From an uncultured Lachnospiraceae bacterium (GTDB taxonomy: Bacteria; Bacillota; Clostridia; Lachnospirales; Lachnospiraceae), in the NCBI GenBank assembly GCA_905197485.1, contig CAJJYZ010000013.1, positions 1 to 53,267 on the forward strand: 53,267 nt of DNA, read 5' to 3'. Made by a program: the position numbers and the translations under genes. The notes below the pieces were generated by a model. The model was given only the letters and a program-made list of their open reading frames with translations, was not told where the DNA came from and ran no database searches. Below are positions 25,202 to 34,353 of this stretch, in pieces (within the stretch, counting starts at the first letter, position 1; each line of letters starts with the position of its first letter).

Positions 25202-26287
25202 ATGATATCTAATCAGATACTTCAAAATACAATTGAAGGATTGAGAGAGATTACAAAGATGGATTTGTGCGTATTGGACATCGATGGGAAAGTTCTTGCA
25301 ACAACATTTGCAGAGCCGGCAAACTATTCGTCTTCTTTACTCTCTTTTGTAGAATCACCGGCAGACAGCCAGGCGATTCAGGGATACCAGTTTTTTAAGA
25401 TTTTTGATGAACATCAGTTAGAGTATATACTCGTGGCGAGCGGCAGCAGTGATGATGTCTATATGGTTGGCAAAATCGCGGCGTTCCAGATTCAGAATCT
25501 TCTGGTGGCATATAAAGAACGGTTCGATAAAGACAACTTTATTAAGAACCTGTTACTCGATAACCTGCTCCTTGTAGACATCTACAATCGCGCGAAGAAG
25601 CTTCGCATCGAAATCGATGTGAGAAGAGTTGTATTCGTGATTGAGACGTCCCATGAGAAAGATACCGGTTCTTTGGAGCATATCCGCTCCTTACTCGGTG
25701 GAAAAGGAAGAGATTTCATCACAGCAGTCGATGAGAAGAATATTATTATTGTAAAAGAACTTCTGTCAGGAGAAGGATATCCGGACCTGGAGAAAGCGGC
25801 CGGAGAGATTCTCTCTATTCTGAAAGCAGAAGGAGAAGACGTACATATTGCATATGGTACGATTGTAAATGACATCAAGGAAGTGTCCAAGTCTTATAAA
25901 GAGGCGAAGCTGGCGCTGGATGTCGGCAAGATATTTTTCGATGAGAAGGATATCATTGCATATAGCACCCTTGGGATTGGCCGTTTGATTTATCAGTTGC
26001 CGATTCCACTTTGTAAAATGTTTATTCGGGAGATATTTGAGGGGAAATCACCGGATGAGTTCGATGAGGAGACATTGACGACGATTAACAAGTTCTTCGA
26101 GAACAGTCTGAACGTGTCAGAGACATCGAGACAATTATACATTCATCGTAACACACTTGTATACCGTCTGGACAAGCTGCAGAAAAGCACCGGTTTAGAC
26201 CTCAGGGTATTCGAAGATGCAATCACGTTTAAGATTGCATTGATGGTAGTGAAATACATGAAGTATATGGAGACCATGGAGTATTAG
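25202..26287 (+). CDS. PucR/CdaR-type transcriptional regulator
   Basis: 361 residues. The N-terminal half resembles a sensory (CdaR/GAF-like) domain. The C-terminal PucR helix-turn-helix is clear: LNVSETSRQLYIHRNTLVYRLDKL (about 305-330), followed by TGLDLRVFEDAITFKIALMV. The strong GGAG ribosome site precedes ATG 25202. It is only 22 bases upstream of ftsE, so it probably heads the ftsE-ftsX-hydrolase-protease transcript. A PucR-type gene before ftsEX suggests a role in regulating this operon, but its ligand is unknown. Confidence 0.85.
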   Translation: MISNQILQNTIEGLREITKMDLCVLDIDGKVLATTFAEPANYSSSLLSFVESPADSQAIQGYQFFKIFDEHQLEYILVASGSSDDVYMVGKIAAFQIQNLLVAYKERFDKDNFIKNLLLDNLLLVDIYNRAKKLRIEIDVRRVVFVIETSHEKDTGSLEHIRSLLGGKGRDFITAVDEKNIIIVKELLSGEGYPDLEKAAGEILSILKAEGEDVHIAYGTIVNDIKEVSKSYKEAKLALDVGKIFFDEKDIIAYSTLGIGRLIYQLPIPLCKMFIREIFEGKSPDEFDEETLTTINKFFENSLNVSETSRQLYIHRNTLVYRLDKLQKSTGLDLRVFEDAITFKIALMVVKYMKYMETMEY

Positions 26288-26309
26288 TGATTGATTTAGG
26301 AGGAACTTT

Positions 26310-26996
26310 ATGATTGAATTTAAAGACGTCACGAAAGAGTACACAAAAGGAATTGCGGCTCTGAATGGGATTAACCTTAAGATTGAGCAGGGAGAGTTTG
26401 TATTTATCGTAGGTGACAGTGGTTCGGGTAAATCTACACTCATTCGTCTTTTGATGAAAGAACTGGACCCAACATCGGGAACAATTATCGTAAACGGAAT
26501 GAATTTAAACAGAATGAAACACAGACACATCGCAAAATACAGAAGACATCTTGGAGTTGTTTTCCAGGACTTCCGTCTCTTGAAGGACAGAAACATTTAC
26601 GAGAATATCGCATTTGCTCAGCGTGTCATTGAGACGCCGACAAGAATCCTGAAGCAGAAAGTTCCGGCAGCGCTTTCACTTGTAGGACTTGCCCAGAAGT
26701 ATAAAGCATATCCAAGAGAATTATCCGGAGGGGAGCAGCAACGTGTTGCGATTGCAAGAGCCGTTGTAAATGAACCGGCGATTCTTCTGGCAGATGAGCC
26801 GACAGGGAACCTTGACCCGACAAACGCATGGGAAATCATGAAATTGTTGGAAGAAGCGAATGAGAGAGGGACTACGGTACTTGTAGTAACTCATAATCAT
26901 GAGATTGTGGCAGAGATGAAAAAACGTGTCATTACAATGCAGAAAGGCGTAATTGTCAGCGACGAGAAAGAGGGCGAGTATAGAGATGAGAATTAG
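26310..26996 (+). CDS. ftsE: Cell division ATP-binding protein
   Basis: 228 residues. ABC ATPase with Walker A GDSGSGKST (Lys41), Q-loop VFQDFRLL, signature LSGGEQQR, Walker B ILLADEPTG and the switch His in THNHE. It forms FtsEX with the next gene product, which transmits ATP hydrolysis to cell-wall hydrolases at the septum. The start ATG 26310 follows AGGAGG. The stop overlaps the ftsX start by 11 bases. Confidence 0.96.
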   Translation: MIEFKDVTKEYTKGIAALNGINLKIEQGEFVFIVGDSGSGKSTLIRLLMKELDPTSGTIIVNGMNLNRMKHRHIAKYRRHLGVVFQDFRLLKDRNIYENIAFAQRVIETPTRILKQKVPAALSLVGLAQKYKAYPRELSGGEQQRVAIARAVVNEPAILLADEPTGNLDPTNAWEIMKLLEEANERGTTVLVVTHNHEIVAEMKKRVITMQKGVIVSDEKEGEYRDEN

Positions 26997-27891
26997 TACA
27001 ATTGGATATACCATGAAACAAGGTGTTAAAAACATCGGAAGAAATAAGATGTTTTCCCTTGCATCAATTGCAACGATGTCGGCTTGTATCTTTATGTTTG
27101 GATTGTTTTATTCCATTATTATAAACTTCCAGAATATCGTAAAGAGTGCGGAAGAAGGCGTTGCAATCACCGTATTCTTCGATGAGGGAATTGAGAATAC
27201 AAAGATTCAGGAGATTGCAGATTTGATTCAGAATCGGGATGAAGTGAGCAAGATGGAATTCGTATCCGGCGAAGAAGCGTGGGAAGACTTTAAAGAGCAG
27301 TATTTCGGGGAAGCAGAATATCTGGCAGAGGGATTTGCCGATAACCCGCTTATGAATTCAGATAACTTACAGGTATACATGAAAGACGTTTCGGGACAGA
27401 AGGAACTGGTAGAATACATCTCCGGTCTTGACGGGGTACGTGATGTCAACCGTTCCGATACGGTGGCGAAGACACTTTCCGGAGCCAATAAGCTGATTCT
27501 GTATGTATCGGCAGCGATTATCATCATCCTTCTTGCTGTTTCCGTATTCCTGATTAGTAATACGGTAGCGATGGGTATTTCCATCCGACGGGAAGAGATT
27601 GCGATTATGAAATACATCGGAGCGAAGGACTCTTTCGTAAGAATGCCATTCGTCATCGAAGGTCTTCTGATTGGATTTATCGGAGCGATTATTCCGCTTG
27701 TGGCATTGTTCTTCCTGTATGAGAAGGCAGTTGCTTATGTATTGATGAAATTCCACGTATTAAGCAACCTGCTTACATTCCTTCCGGTAACAACTGTTTA
27801 CAGAACGTTACTTCCGGTCGGAATCTTACTTGGAATCGGAATTGGTTTTGTGGGAAGTTTCTCCACAACACGCAAGCACTTGAAGGTATAA
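26986..27891 (+). CDS. ftsX: Cell division permease-like protein
   Basis: 301 residues with the FtsX layout: an N-terminal membrane helix (about 22-46), an extracytoplasmic domain (about 50-165) and three C-terminal helices (about 170-190, 220-245, 265-290). The motif IRRREEIAIMKYIGAKD is typical of the family. Start ATG 26986 (MRISTIGYT) is chosen because of the AGAGGGCGAG ribosome site; an in-frame ATG at 26953 lies deep in ftsE. It partners with FtsE and, as in streptococci, with the PcsB-like hydrolase encoded directly downstream. Confidence 0.94.
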   Translation: MRISTIGYTMKQGVKNIGRNKMFSLASIATMSACIFMFGLFYSIIINFQNIVKSAEEGVAITVFFDEGIENTKIQEIADLIQNRDEVSKMEFVSGEEAWEDFKEQYFGEAEYLAEGFADNPLMNSDNLQVYMKDVSGQKELVEYISGLDGVRDVNRSDTVAKTLSGANKLILYVSAAIIIILLAVSVFLISNTVAMGISIRREEIAIMKYIGAKDSFVRMPFVIEGLLIGFIGAIIPLVALFFLYEKAVAYVLMKFHVLSNLLTFLPVTTVYRTLLPVGILLGIGIGFVGSFSTTRKHLKV

Positions 27892-27909
27892 TTTTTAAGG
27901 TGAAAAGAT

Positions 27910-29091
27910 ATGAAAAAAAGAGTATTAAGTTATGTACTGGCAGCGGTCGTGCTGGTAAGCAGTATATCGCCGGTTACAGTTCGTGCGGCTGAGACGATTG
28001 AGTCTGCACAGCAGAAGGCAAAACAACTGGAACAGGAAAAAGCACAGGCTGAGAAAGAAAAATCATCTTTGACAGCACAATTGAATAAGATTATTGAAGA
28101 CCTGAAAAAGGCACAGGCTGATGTAGAGGCAAAAGAGCAGGAAATCTCAGATACAGAGGACGAATTGACTGCGGCAAGAATCAAAGAGAACGAGCAGTAT
28201 GAGGCAATGAAAATCCGTATCAAGTACATGTACGAGAACGGAAATTCCGATATGATTGCCGTATTGCTCTCAGCAGAAGATATGGCAGATTTCCTCAATA
28301 AGGCAGAGTATGTAGAACAGATTTCTGTGTATGACAGACAGATGCTTGTGGAATTCCAGAAGATTGTAAAAGATATCGAGAAGAAGGAAGCGAAGCTGAA
28401 GAAAGAAAAAGAACAGCTCGTAAGCTTGCAGGATACATTGGCGAAGAAGCAGACAGAAGTGCAGAACTTACTCGCATCGAAAAAATCAGAGATTGCCAAT
28501 CTGGAATCTGCAATCGGAGAGAATGCGAAAGTATTGAACGATTTGATTGCGAAGGCAAAAGAAGCAGAGCGCAGAAGAAAAGAAGCGGAGCAGGCTGCAA
28601 AAGAAGAGGCAGAGCGTCAGGAACAGAATAAGAAACCGTCAACAGGCGGCGGAAGTTCTTCTAGTGGCGGAAGCTCAAAACCTGGAAATGACGTAATTGT
28701 TGGAAACGGACGTTTATCGAATCCATGTCCGTCAGCAAGAATCAGCAGTGAGTTCGGACCTCGTAAGGCGCCGACAGCAGGCGCAAGTTCTTACCACAAA
28801 GGACGCGACTATGCGGCTCCGAGCGGAACGCCTATTTACGCTTCTGATTCGGGAAGAGTTGTGACGGCAAGTTACAACAGCGTCAGAGGAAACTATGTAG
28901 TTATCGACCATGGAAATGGAATCCAGACATGGTATCAGCATGCGTCCAGATTATTCGTATCACAGGGCGATACTGTGAGCAGAGGACAGAATATTGCGAA
29001 TGTAGGAACAACAGGCGTATCTACAGGAGCACATCTTCACTTTGAAGTCCATGTGAATGGCGTGGCGGTTGACCCAAGAAAATATTTATAG
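27910..29091 (+). CDS. PcsB/EnvC-like M23 peptidoglycan hydrolase
   Basis: 393 residues. A signal peptide (1-26, cut after VRA) is followed by a long coiled coil (about 30-230, rich in Glu, Lys, Gln and Ala), a Ser/Gly/Pro linker and a C-terminal LytM/M23 domain. Zn ligands fit the family: His296 and Asp300 (HKGRD) and His375-x-His377 (HLHF). The coiled coil followed by a peptidase domain and the position right after ftsEX point to activation by FtsEX through the coiled coil. The start ATG 27910 follows AAGGTG. An antisense reading frame of 189 codons lies across it and is a composition artefact. Confidence 0.92.
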   Translation: MKKRVLSYVLAAVVLVSSISPVTVRAAETIESAQQKAKQLEQEKAQAEKEKSSLTAQLNKIIEDLKKAQADVEAKEQEISDTEDELTAARIKENEQYEAMKIRIKYMYENGNSDMIAVLLSAEDMADFLNKAEYVEQISVYDRQMLVEFQKIVKDIEKKEAKLKKEKEQLVSLQDTLAKKQTEVQNLLASKKSEIANLESAIGENAKVLNDLIAKAKEAERRRKEAEQAAKEEAERQEQNKKPSTGGGSSSSGGSSKPGNDVIVGNGRLSNPCPSARISSEFGPRKAPTAGASSYHKGRDYAAPSGTPIYASDSGRVVTASYNSVRGNYVVIDHGNGIQTWYQHASRLFVSQGDTVSRGQNIANVGTTGVSTGAHLHFEVHVNGVAVDPRKYL

Positions 29092-29104
29092 AATAGGCAT
29101 AGAT

Positions 29105-30274
29105 ATGGAAAATCATAAGAATTTTTTGAAGGGGGCGCTTTGTGGCGCCCTCGTTATGCTGTTGGCAGTAACAGCGTTTCAGTATGTGACAGACGGCGGA
29201 TTAGTGGAACGGGATACGAAGCGAAAATTACGTACCGTTGATTCTCTTATTGACTTCCAGTATTTGCGAAGCGATGACGTCGATGAGGAGACGCTGCAGG
29301 AATATCTGGTTAAAGGATATGTGGCAGGGCTTAATGACCCGTACTCTGTGTATTTTAACGAAGAAGAGACGAAAGAACTTTTTGAGACAACGACGGGAGA
29401 GTTTGGCGGAATCGGCGCCCAGATGTCTCAGAATCGGGAGACGAAAGTAGTAACGATGACGAACGTCTACGAAGATTCTCCGGCGGCGGAAGCCGGATTC
29501 CGGAACAATGACATTCTCTATCAAGTGGATGGGGAAGGCATCGGCGGTATGGATTTGGATGAAATCGTCAAGAAGATTAAAGGCGAAAAAGGAACCAAAG
29601 TAACGATTACCGTTTTGCGTGGCGAGGAGAACGAAGAGTATGAAGCGACAGTGACGCGTGATATTATCGAGGCGCAGACGGTAGAATACGAGATGAAGGA
29701 AGAGCAGATTGGCTATATTCGTCTCACAGAGTTTGACCAGGTGTCTTTGGACCAGTTCGAACATGCTCTTACAGATTTGGAAAAACAGGGAATGAAAGCC
29801 CTTATCGTAGATTTGCGTGGGAACCCAGGCGGCAATCTGAGTACGGTCTGCGGAATCCTGGACTTGATTCTTCCGGAGGGAACGATAGTGTCAACGAAGG
29901 ACAGGGATGGACATGGAGAAACGTACAAGTCGGATGAAGAGCACAAGCTTCAAGTTCCGTTGAGCGTTCTTGTGGACGGTTCCAGCGCCAGCGCATCGGA
30001 GATTTTCGCCGGAGCAGTGCAGGATTATGAGTTGGGAACGATTGTGGGAACGACGACATATGGAAAGGGCGTCGTGCAGAATATTTTTGATTTGCGGGAC
30101 GGCACGTCGGTGAAGCTTACCATTTCCGAATACTTTACTCCGGATGGAAGGAATATCGATGGAAAAGGAATCGAGCCGGATGTGGAAGTGAAGTATGTGT
30201 ACAACGAAGAGAATCCGCAGGAGGACAACCAGCTTGAAAAAGCAATGGAAGTGACAAAAGAAAAAATAAAATAA
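29105..30274 (+). CDS. C-terminal processing protease (S41, CtpA/CtpB-like)
   Basis: 389 residues. An N-terminal membrane helix (about 7-25) is followed by an S41 N-terminal region, a PDZ domain (about 80-165: GIGAQMS, VYEDSPAAEAGFRNNDIL) and the S41 peptidase core. A catalytic Ser296 in DGSSASASEI and Lys321 in TYGKG lie 25 apart, as in the family. It acts outside the membrane on protein C-termini, often on cell-wall hydrolases. Start ATG 29105 lies in a weak ribosome context, 13 bases after the hydrolase gene, so translation may depend on that gene. It is the last gene of the ftsEX unit; a terminator follows. Confidence 0.93.
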   Translation: MENHKNFLKGALCGALVMLLAVTAFQYVTDGGLVERDTKRKLRTVDSLIDFQYLRSDDVDEETLQEYLVKGYVAGLNDPYSVYFNEEETKELFETTTGEFGGIGAQMSQNRETKVVTMTNVYEDSPAAEAGFRNNDILYQVDGEGIGGMDLDEIVKKIKGEKGTKVTITVLRGEENEEYEATVTRDIIEAQTVEYEMKEEQIGYIRLTEFDQVSLDQFEHALTDLEKQGMKALIVDLRGNPGGNLSTVCGILDLILPEGTIVSTKDRDGHGETYKSDEEHKLQVPLSVLVDGSSASASEIFAGAVQDYELGTIVGTTTYGKGVVQNIFDLRDGTSVKLTISEYFTPDGRNIDGKGIEPDVEVKYVYNEENPQEDNQLEKAMEVTKEKIK

Positions 30275-30281
30275 ATGTGGG

Positions 30282-30312
30282 AAGGGGATGCAATTTTGCA
30301 TTCCCTTTTATG
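30282..30312 (+). terminator. Intrinsic terminator after the CtpA-like gene
   Basis: AAGGGGATGCA and TGCATTCCCTT pair over 11 bp (one G-U), with loop ATTT, and are followed by TTATGTTTT. It separates the division unit from the pyr genes. Confidence 0.85.
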
Positions 30313-30320
30313 TTTTCCTA

Positions 30321-30329
30321 TGATAAAAT
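30321..30329 (+). promoter_or_regulatory. Possible extended -10 for the pyr genes
   Basis: TG-A-TAAAAT (30321-30329) lies 38 bases before pyrC. No good -35 is present, and the upstream terminator hairpin overlaps that area, so the promoter is uncertain. No PyrR-type anti-terminator hairpin is visible in this short leader. Confidence 0.3.
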
Positions 30330-30366
30330 AAATTTAGTATGTAATTTTACAGAAAGGGTGAGAACC

Positions 30367-31656
30367 ATGAAAATATTGATTCAAAACGGACATGTACTGG
30401 ACCCGGCGACGAATCGGGACGGAAACTATGATGTTCTGATAGAAGATGACAGAATCGCGGCCGTCGAAGAAAAGTTAGACGCGGATGCAGACAAGGTTAT
30501 CGACGCGGCAGGATGTTATGTGATGCCTGGATTTATTGATTTACACGTGCATCTGAGAGACCCGGGGCTGACATATAAAGAAGACTTGAAATCTGGCGGG
30601 ATGGCGGCGGCGCGAGGAGGAGTGACAACTCTGTGCGCGATGCCGAACACAAAGCCGGTTATCGATACGAAGGAGCGTGTCGAAGACGTACACCGAAGAG
30701 CGAAGGAAGAATCTCCGGTCCATGTTATTCAGCTAGGCTCCGTTACCGTAGGACAACAAGGGGAAGAACTTGCCGATATTCAGGGGATGGCAGAGGCAGG
30801 CTGCTATGCGATTAGCGAAGATGGGAAGTCGGTCATGAATGCTTCTTTATACCGGAAGGCGATGAAGCTCGCGGCAGAGAACCATATCGCAGTCTTTGCA
30901 CATTGTGAGGATATCACTATGGTAGAGGGTGGAGTGATGAATGCGGACGAGAAAGCAGAGTCTCTCGGATTAAAGGGAATCAGCAATGCGGTAGAAGACG
31001 TCATTATCGCGAGGGATATTTTGATAGCGAAGGAGACAAAAGCACAGCTTCATCTGTGCCACTGCTCGACTGCGGATAGTGTGAAGATGGTAGAGGAGGC
31101 TAAGAAAGAAGGGCTTCCGGTAACCGCAGAAGTCTGTCCGCATCATTTTATTATGAGTACGGAAGACATTACGGAAGATAACGGAAGATTCAAGATGAAT
31201 CCGCCGCTTCGAAGCAGGGAAGACGTGGAGGCTTTGAAAGAGGGATTGAAGAATAATATCATGGACGTTATCGCCACAGACCATGCGCCGCATGGGGAGG
31301 AGGAGAAGAATAAGTCCATGAAAGATTCTGTATTTGGAATCGTAGGAATCGAGACGTCCGCCGCGCTGACGTACACAGAGCTTGTGGACAAGGGAGTCCT
31401 GACTCCGATGCAGATGGTGGAGAAGATGAGCTTTAATCCGGCAAAGATTCTCGGAATTGATGGAGAGAAAGGCTCTGTTTCCGAAGGAAAGATTGCGGAC
31501 CTCGTGATTTTTGACCCGAAGAGAGAGTACAAGATTGATAAGAACACATTTTTCTCAAAAGGAAAGAACACGCCGTTTGACGGATATCCGGTTAAAGGCG
31601 ATGTGAAATATACATTCGTGGATGGGAAACTTGTGTATGAGAATACATTTTATTAG
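30367..31656 (+). CDS. pyrC: Dihydroorotase
   Basis: 429 residues. It forms dihydroorotate from carbamoyl aspartate in pyrimidine synthesis. Amidohydrolase metal ligands are seen: DLHVHLRDPG, FAHCED, LHLCHCST, and TDHAPH. The chosen start ATG 30367 (MKILIQNGH) follows AAAGGGTGAG; an in-frame ATG at 30277 would run through the terminator hairpin. The length is typical for class I dihydroorotases. It leads a pyrC-pyrF-pyrK-pyrD run; carAB and pyrB are elsewhere. Confidence 0.95.
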   Translation: MKILIQNGHVLDPATNRDGNYDVLIEDDRIAAVEEKLDADADKVIDAAGCYVMPGFIDLHVHLRDPGLTYKEDLKSGGMAAARGGVTTLCAMPNTKPVIDTKERVEDVHRRAKEESPVHVIQLGSVTVGQQGEELADIQGMAEAGCYAISEDGKSVMNASLYRKAMKLAAENHIAVFAHCEDITMVEGGVMNADEKAESLGLKGISNAVEDVIIARDILIAKETKAQLHLCHCSTADSVKMVEEAKKEGLPVTAEVCPHHFIMSTEDITEDNGRFKMNPPLRSREDVEALKEGLKNNIMDVIATDHAPHGEEEKNKSMKDSVFGIVGIETSAALTYTELVDKGVLTPMQMVEKMSFNPAKILGIDGEKGSVSEGKIADLVIFDPKREYKIDKNTFFSKGKNTPFDGYPVKGDVKYTFVDGKLVYENTFY

Positions 31657-31668
31657 GAGGAAGATTCA

Positions 31669-32595
31669 ATGATTAACAAATTAGTTGCCAATATTAAGAA
31701 AACAGGAGCGCCAATCGTCGTAGGATTGGACCCGATGTTAAACTATATTCCAGAGCACGTACAGAAGAAAGCGTTTGCAGAATTTGGCGAGACTTTAGAG
31801 GGAGCTGCGGAGGCAATTTGGCAGTTCAATAAAGAGATTGTGGACAAGACATATGATTTGATTCCGGCAGTAAAACCACAGATTGCCATGTATGAGCAGT
31901 TCGGAATCCCGGGAATGGAAGCGTTCAAGAAGACAGTAGATTACTGTAAGTCAAAAGGATTGGTTGTTATCGGTGATATCAAGCGTGGAGATATCGGTTC
32001 CACATCTGCGGCATATGCGGTTGGACATGTGGGACGCGTACAGGTAGGAAGCAAATCTTACGTTCCATTCGATGAAGACTTCGTAACGGTGAATCCATAC
32101 CTTGGTTCTGACGGTGTGAAACCGTTTATCGATGTATGTAAGGAAGAGAATAAAGGATTATTTATCCTTGTAAAGACATCCAACCCATCCAGCGGAGAAT
32201 TCCAGGACAGACTCATCGACGGCAAACCGTTGTATGAATTGGTTGGTGAGAAAGTAGCAGAGTGGGGAGCAGACCACATGGGTGATGAATACAGCTACGT
32301 AGGAGCCGTTGTTGGAGCGACTTATCCGGAGATGGGAAAAGCCCTTCGTAAAGTCATGCCGAAATCCTACATCTTAGTGCCTGGTTACGGAGCACAGGGT
32401 GGAAAAGGAAAAGACCTGGTACATTTCTTCAACGAAGACGGACTCGGAGCAATCGTTAACTCTTCGCGTGGAATCATTGCGGCTTACAAACAGGAAGCAT
32501 ATGCAAAATTCGGAGCAGAACACTTCGGCGACGCTTCCAGAGCTGCAGTAGAAGCAATGGTGACAGACATTCGCGAGAGCCTTGAGCAGCGCTAA
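31669..32595 (+). CDS. pyrF: Orotidine 5'-phosphate decarboxylase (group 2)
   Basis: 308 residues. It makes UMP from OMP. The active-site motif DIKRGDIGSTSAAYA and the early VGLDPMLNYIP are those of the long 'group 2' PyrF form. The phosphate-binding end (PGYGAQGGKGKDL ... NSSRGI) is complete. The start ATG 31669 follows AGGAGGAAG. It sits between pyrC and pyrK with a 12-base gap to pyrC. Confidence 0.95.
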   Translation: MINKLVANIKKTGAPIVVGLDPMLNYIPEHVQKKAFAEFGETLEGAAEAIWQFNKEIVDKTYDLIPAVKPQIAMYEQFGIPGMEAFKKTVDYCKSKGLVVIGDIKRGDIGSTSAAYAVGHVGRVQVGSKSYVPFDEDFVTVNPYLGSDGVKPFIDVCKEENKGLFILVKTSNPSSGEFQDRLIDGKPLYELVGEKVAEWGADHMGDEYSYVGAVVGATYPEMGKALRKVMPKSYILVPGYGAQGGKGKDLVHFFNEDGLGAIVNSSRGIIAAYKQEAYAKFGAEHFGDASRAAVEAMVTDIRESLEQR

Positions 32596-32649
32596 AAAGC
32601 TTCGATTGGAAGTTCGAATGCACAAGGAGCAATGAAAGGAGTAAGACAG

Positions 32650-33432
32650 ATGGCAGAAAGAGAAAAAGAAACTGCGGTTGTCGTTTCCCAGGAAGAACTT
32701 GCCGAAGGTATCTTCAGCATGTGGCTTCAGACAAATGCGGCAAAAGAAGCGAAACCGGGACAGTTTATCTCAATGTATACGAATGATGGAAGTAAGCTTC
32801 TTCCAAGACCGATTAGTATCTGTGAGATTGATAAAGAAAATGGAAGACTTCGTATGGTTTACCGCGTAACCGGAGAGAATACAGGGACAGAACAGTTTTC
32901 TAAGATGAAAGCCGGGGATACGATTCCGGTTATCGGACCTCTTGGAAACGGATTCCCGCTGGAAGAAGGAACAGGCAAAAAAGCATTCCTGATGGGCGGC
33001 GGTATCGGCGTTCCTCCGATTCTGGAGCTTGCAAAACAGTTGGAAGGGGAGAAACAGATTGTCGTAGGATATCGAAATGCGGATACGTTCCTTCAGAAAG
33101 AATTTGAACAAAACGGACAGGTGTACATTTCCACAGAGGACGGAAGCGTTGGAACGAAAGGAAACGTCATGGATGCCATTCGTGAAAACGGATTGGATGC
33201 AGAGATTATCTATGCGTGCGGACCGACACCGATGCTTCGCGCGATTAAAGCATATGCGGAGGAAAGAAACATCCCTTGCTATATTTCGCTGGAAGAGAGA
33301 ATGGCATGTGGAATCGGGGCGTGCCTTGCCTGTGTATGTAAGACGAAAGAGAAAGACCACCACAGCAATGTACACAACAAACGCATCTGCAAAGATGGAC
33401 CGGTGTTCTTGAGTACGGAGGTGGAACTGTAA
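32650..33432 (+). CDS. pyrK: Dihydroorotate dehydrogenase electron transfer subunit
   Basis: 260 residues. FAD and [2Fe-2S] subunit that transfers electrons from PyrD to NAD+. It has the FAD-binding RPISICEID, NAD-binding GGGIGVPPILELAKQL and C-terminal iron-sulfur Cys cluster MACGIGACLACVCKTK with a late Cys in RICKDGPVF. The start ATG 32650 (MAEREKE) is favoured because AAAGGAG is at 32635; an upstream in-frame ATG at 32632 overlaps that ribosome site. The stop overlaps the pyrD start by one base. Confidence 0.95.
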   Translation: MAEREKETAVVVSQEELAEGIFSMWLQTNAAKEAKPGQFISMYTNDGSKLLPRPISICEIDKENGRLRMVYRVTGENTGTEQFSKMKAGDTIPVIGPLGNGFPLEEGTGKKAFLMGGGIGVPPILELAKQLEGEKQIVVGYRNADTFLQKEFEQNGQVYISTEDGSVGTKGNVMDAIRENGLDAEIIYACGPTPMLRAIKAYAEERNIPCYISLEERMACGIGACLACVCKTKEKDHHSNVHNKRICKDGPVFLSTEVEL

Positions 33433-34337
33433 TGGCAGATATGAGAGTGAATATTGCCGGAGTGGAATGGAAGAATCCGGTGACGACAGCTTCCGGAACA
33501 TTCGGTTCCGGCGCGGAATTCGCAGACTTTGTAGACTTGAATCAAATCGGGGCGGTGACGACGAAAGGAGTTGCCAATATTCCATGGCCGGGAAATCCGA
33601 CGCCGAGAGTGGTGGAGACATATGGCGGAATGATGAATGCGGTAGGACTTCAGAATCCGGGAATCGATTTGTTCTGCGAGAGAGATATTCCGTTTTTGAG
33701 AAAGTACGATACGAAGATTATCGTAAACGTATGTGGAAAATCAATGGAAGATTACTGTGAAGTTGTGGAAAGACTCGCGAATGAAGATGTGGACATGCTG
33801 GAAATCAATATTTCCTGTCCGAATGTAAAAGAGGGCGGCATTGCTTTCGGCCAAAATCCGAAAGCGGCGGAAGAGATTACGAAAGCAGTGAAAAAATATG
33901 CGAAGCAGCCTGTGATTATGAAGTTAAGCCCGAACGTAACGGATATCACAGAGATGGCGAGAGCGGTAGAAGCAGGGGGTGCGGACGCAGTATCCCTTAT
34001 CAATACGCTTACCGGAATGAAGATTGACATTCACAGACGGGCATTTGCCCTTGCAAACAAGACCGGCGGTATGTCCGGTCCTGCGATTAAGCCGATTGCG
34101 GTCCGCATGGTGTATCAGGTGGCGAATGCAATTCAGCTTCCGATTATCGGTATGGGAGGAATCGCAAGCGCGGATGATGCGATTGAATTCCTTCTTGCAG
34201 GTGCAAGCGCAGTATCCGTAGGAACGGCAAACTTTGTGAATCCGGGAGTTACAGCGGAGATTGTAAAGGGAATTGAAACATATATGGACCGGTATGGATT
34301 CAACACCGTATCGGAGATGGTAGGCATTGTAAAATAG
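33432..34337 (+). CDS. pyrD: Dihydroorotate dehydrogenase, type 1B catalytic subunit
   Basis: 301 residues. It oxidises dihydroorotate to orotate with FMN and passes electrons to PyrK. The catalytic Cys is in EINISCPNVKEGG, and the substrate Asn motif is SLINTLTGM. The C-terminal FMN/phosphate part is IIGMGGIASADDAIEFLLAGASAVSVGT. The pairing with pyrK confirms type 1B. It starts inside the last base of pyrK. The following purA is separated by 16 bases, so the pyr and pur genes may share one transcript. Confidence 0.96.
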   Translation: MADMRVNIAGVEWKNPVTTASGTFGSGAEFADFVDLNQIGAVTTKGVANIPWPGNPTPRVVETYGGMMNAVGLQNPGIDLFCERDIPFLRKYDTKIIVNVCGKSMEDYCEVVERLANEDVDMLEINISCPNVKEGGIAFGQNPKAAEEITKAVKKYAKQPVIMKLSPNVTDITEMARAVEAGGADAVSLINTLTGMKIDIHRRAFALANKTGGMSGPAIKPIAVRMVYQVANAIQLPIIGMGGIASADDAIEFLLAGASAVSVGTANFVNPGVTAEIVKGIETYMDRYGFNTVSEMVGIVK

Positions 34338-34353
34338 CGAGGAGGAACATAGC

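Noticed and set aside
27930..28499. 189-codon antisense frame over the PcsB-like gene
   Set aside because: Low-complexity Ser/Phe/Cys composition that mirrors the coiled-coil codons on the plus strand; no ribosome site or family match.
30274..30367. PyrR attenuator before pyrC
   Set aside because: The 90-base gap holds only the terminator of the upstream gene and a possible -10; no anti-terminator or PyrR-binding loop is visible.
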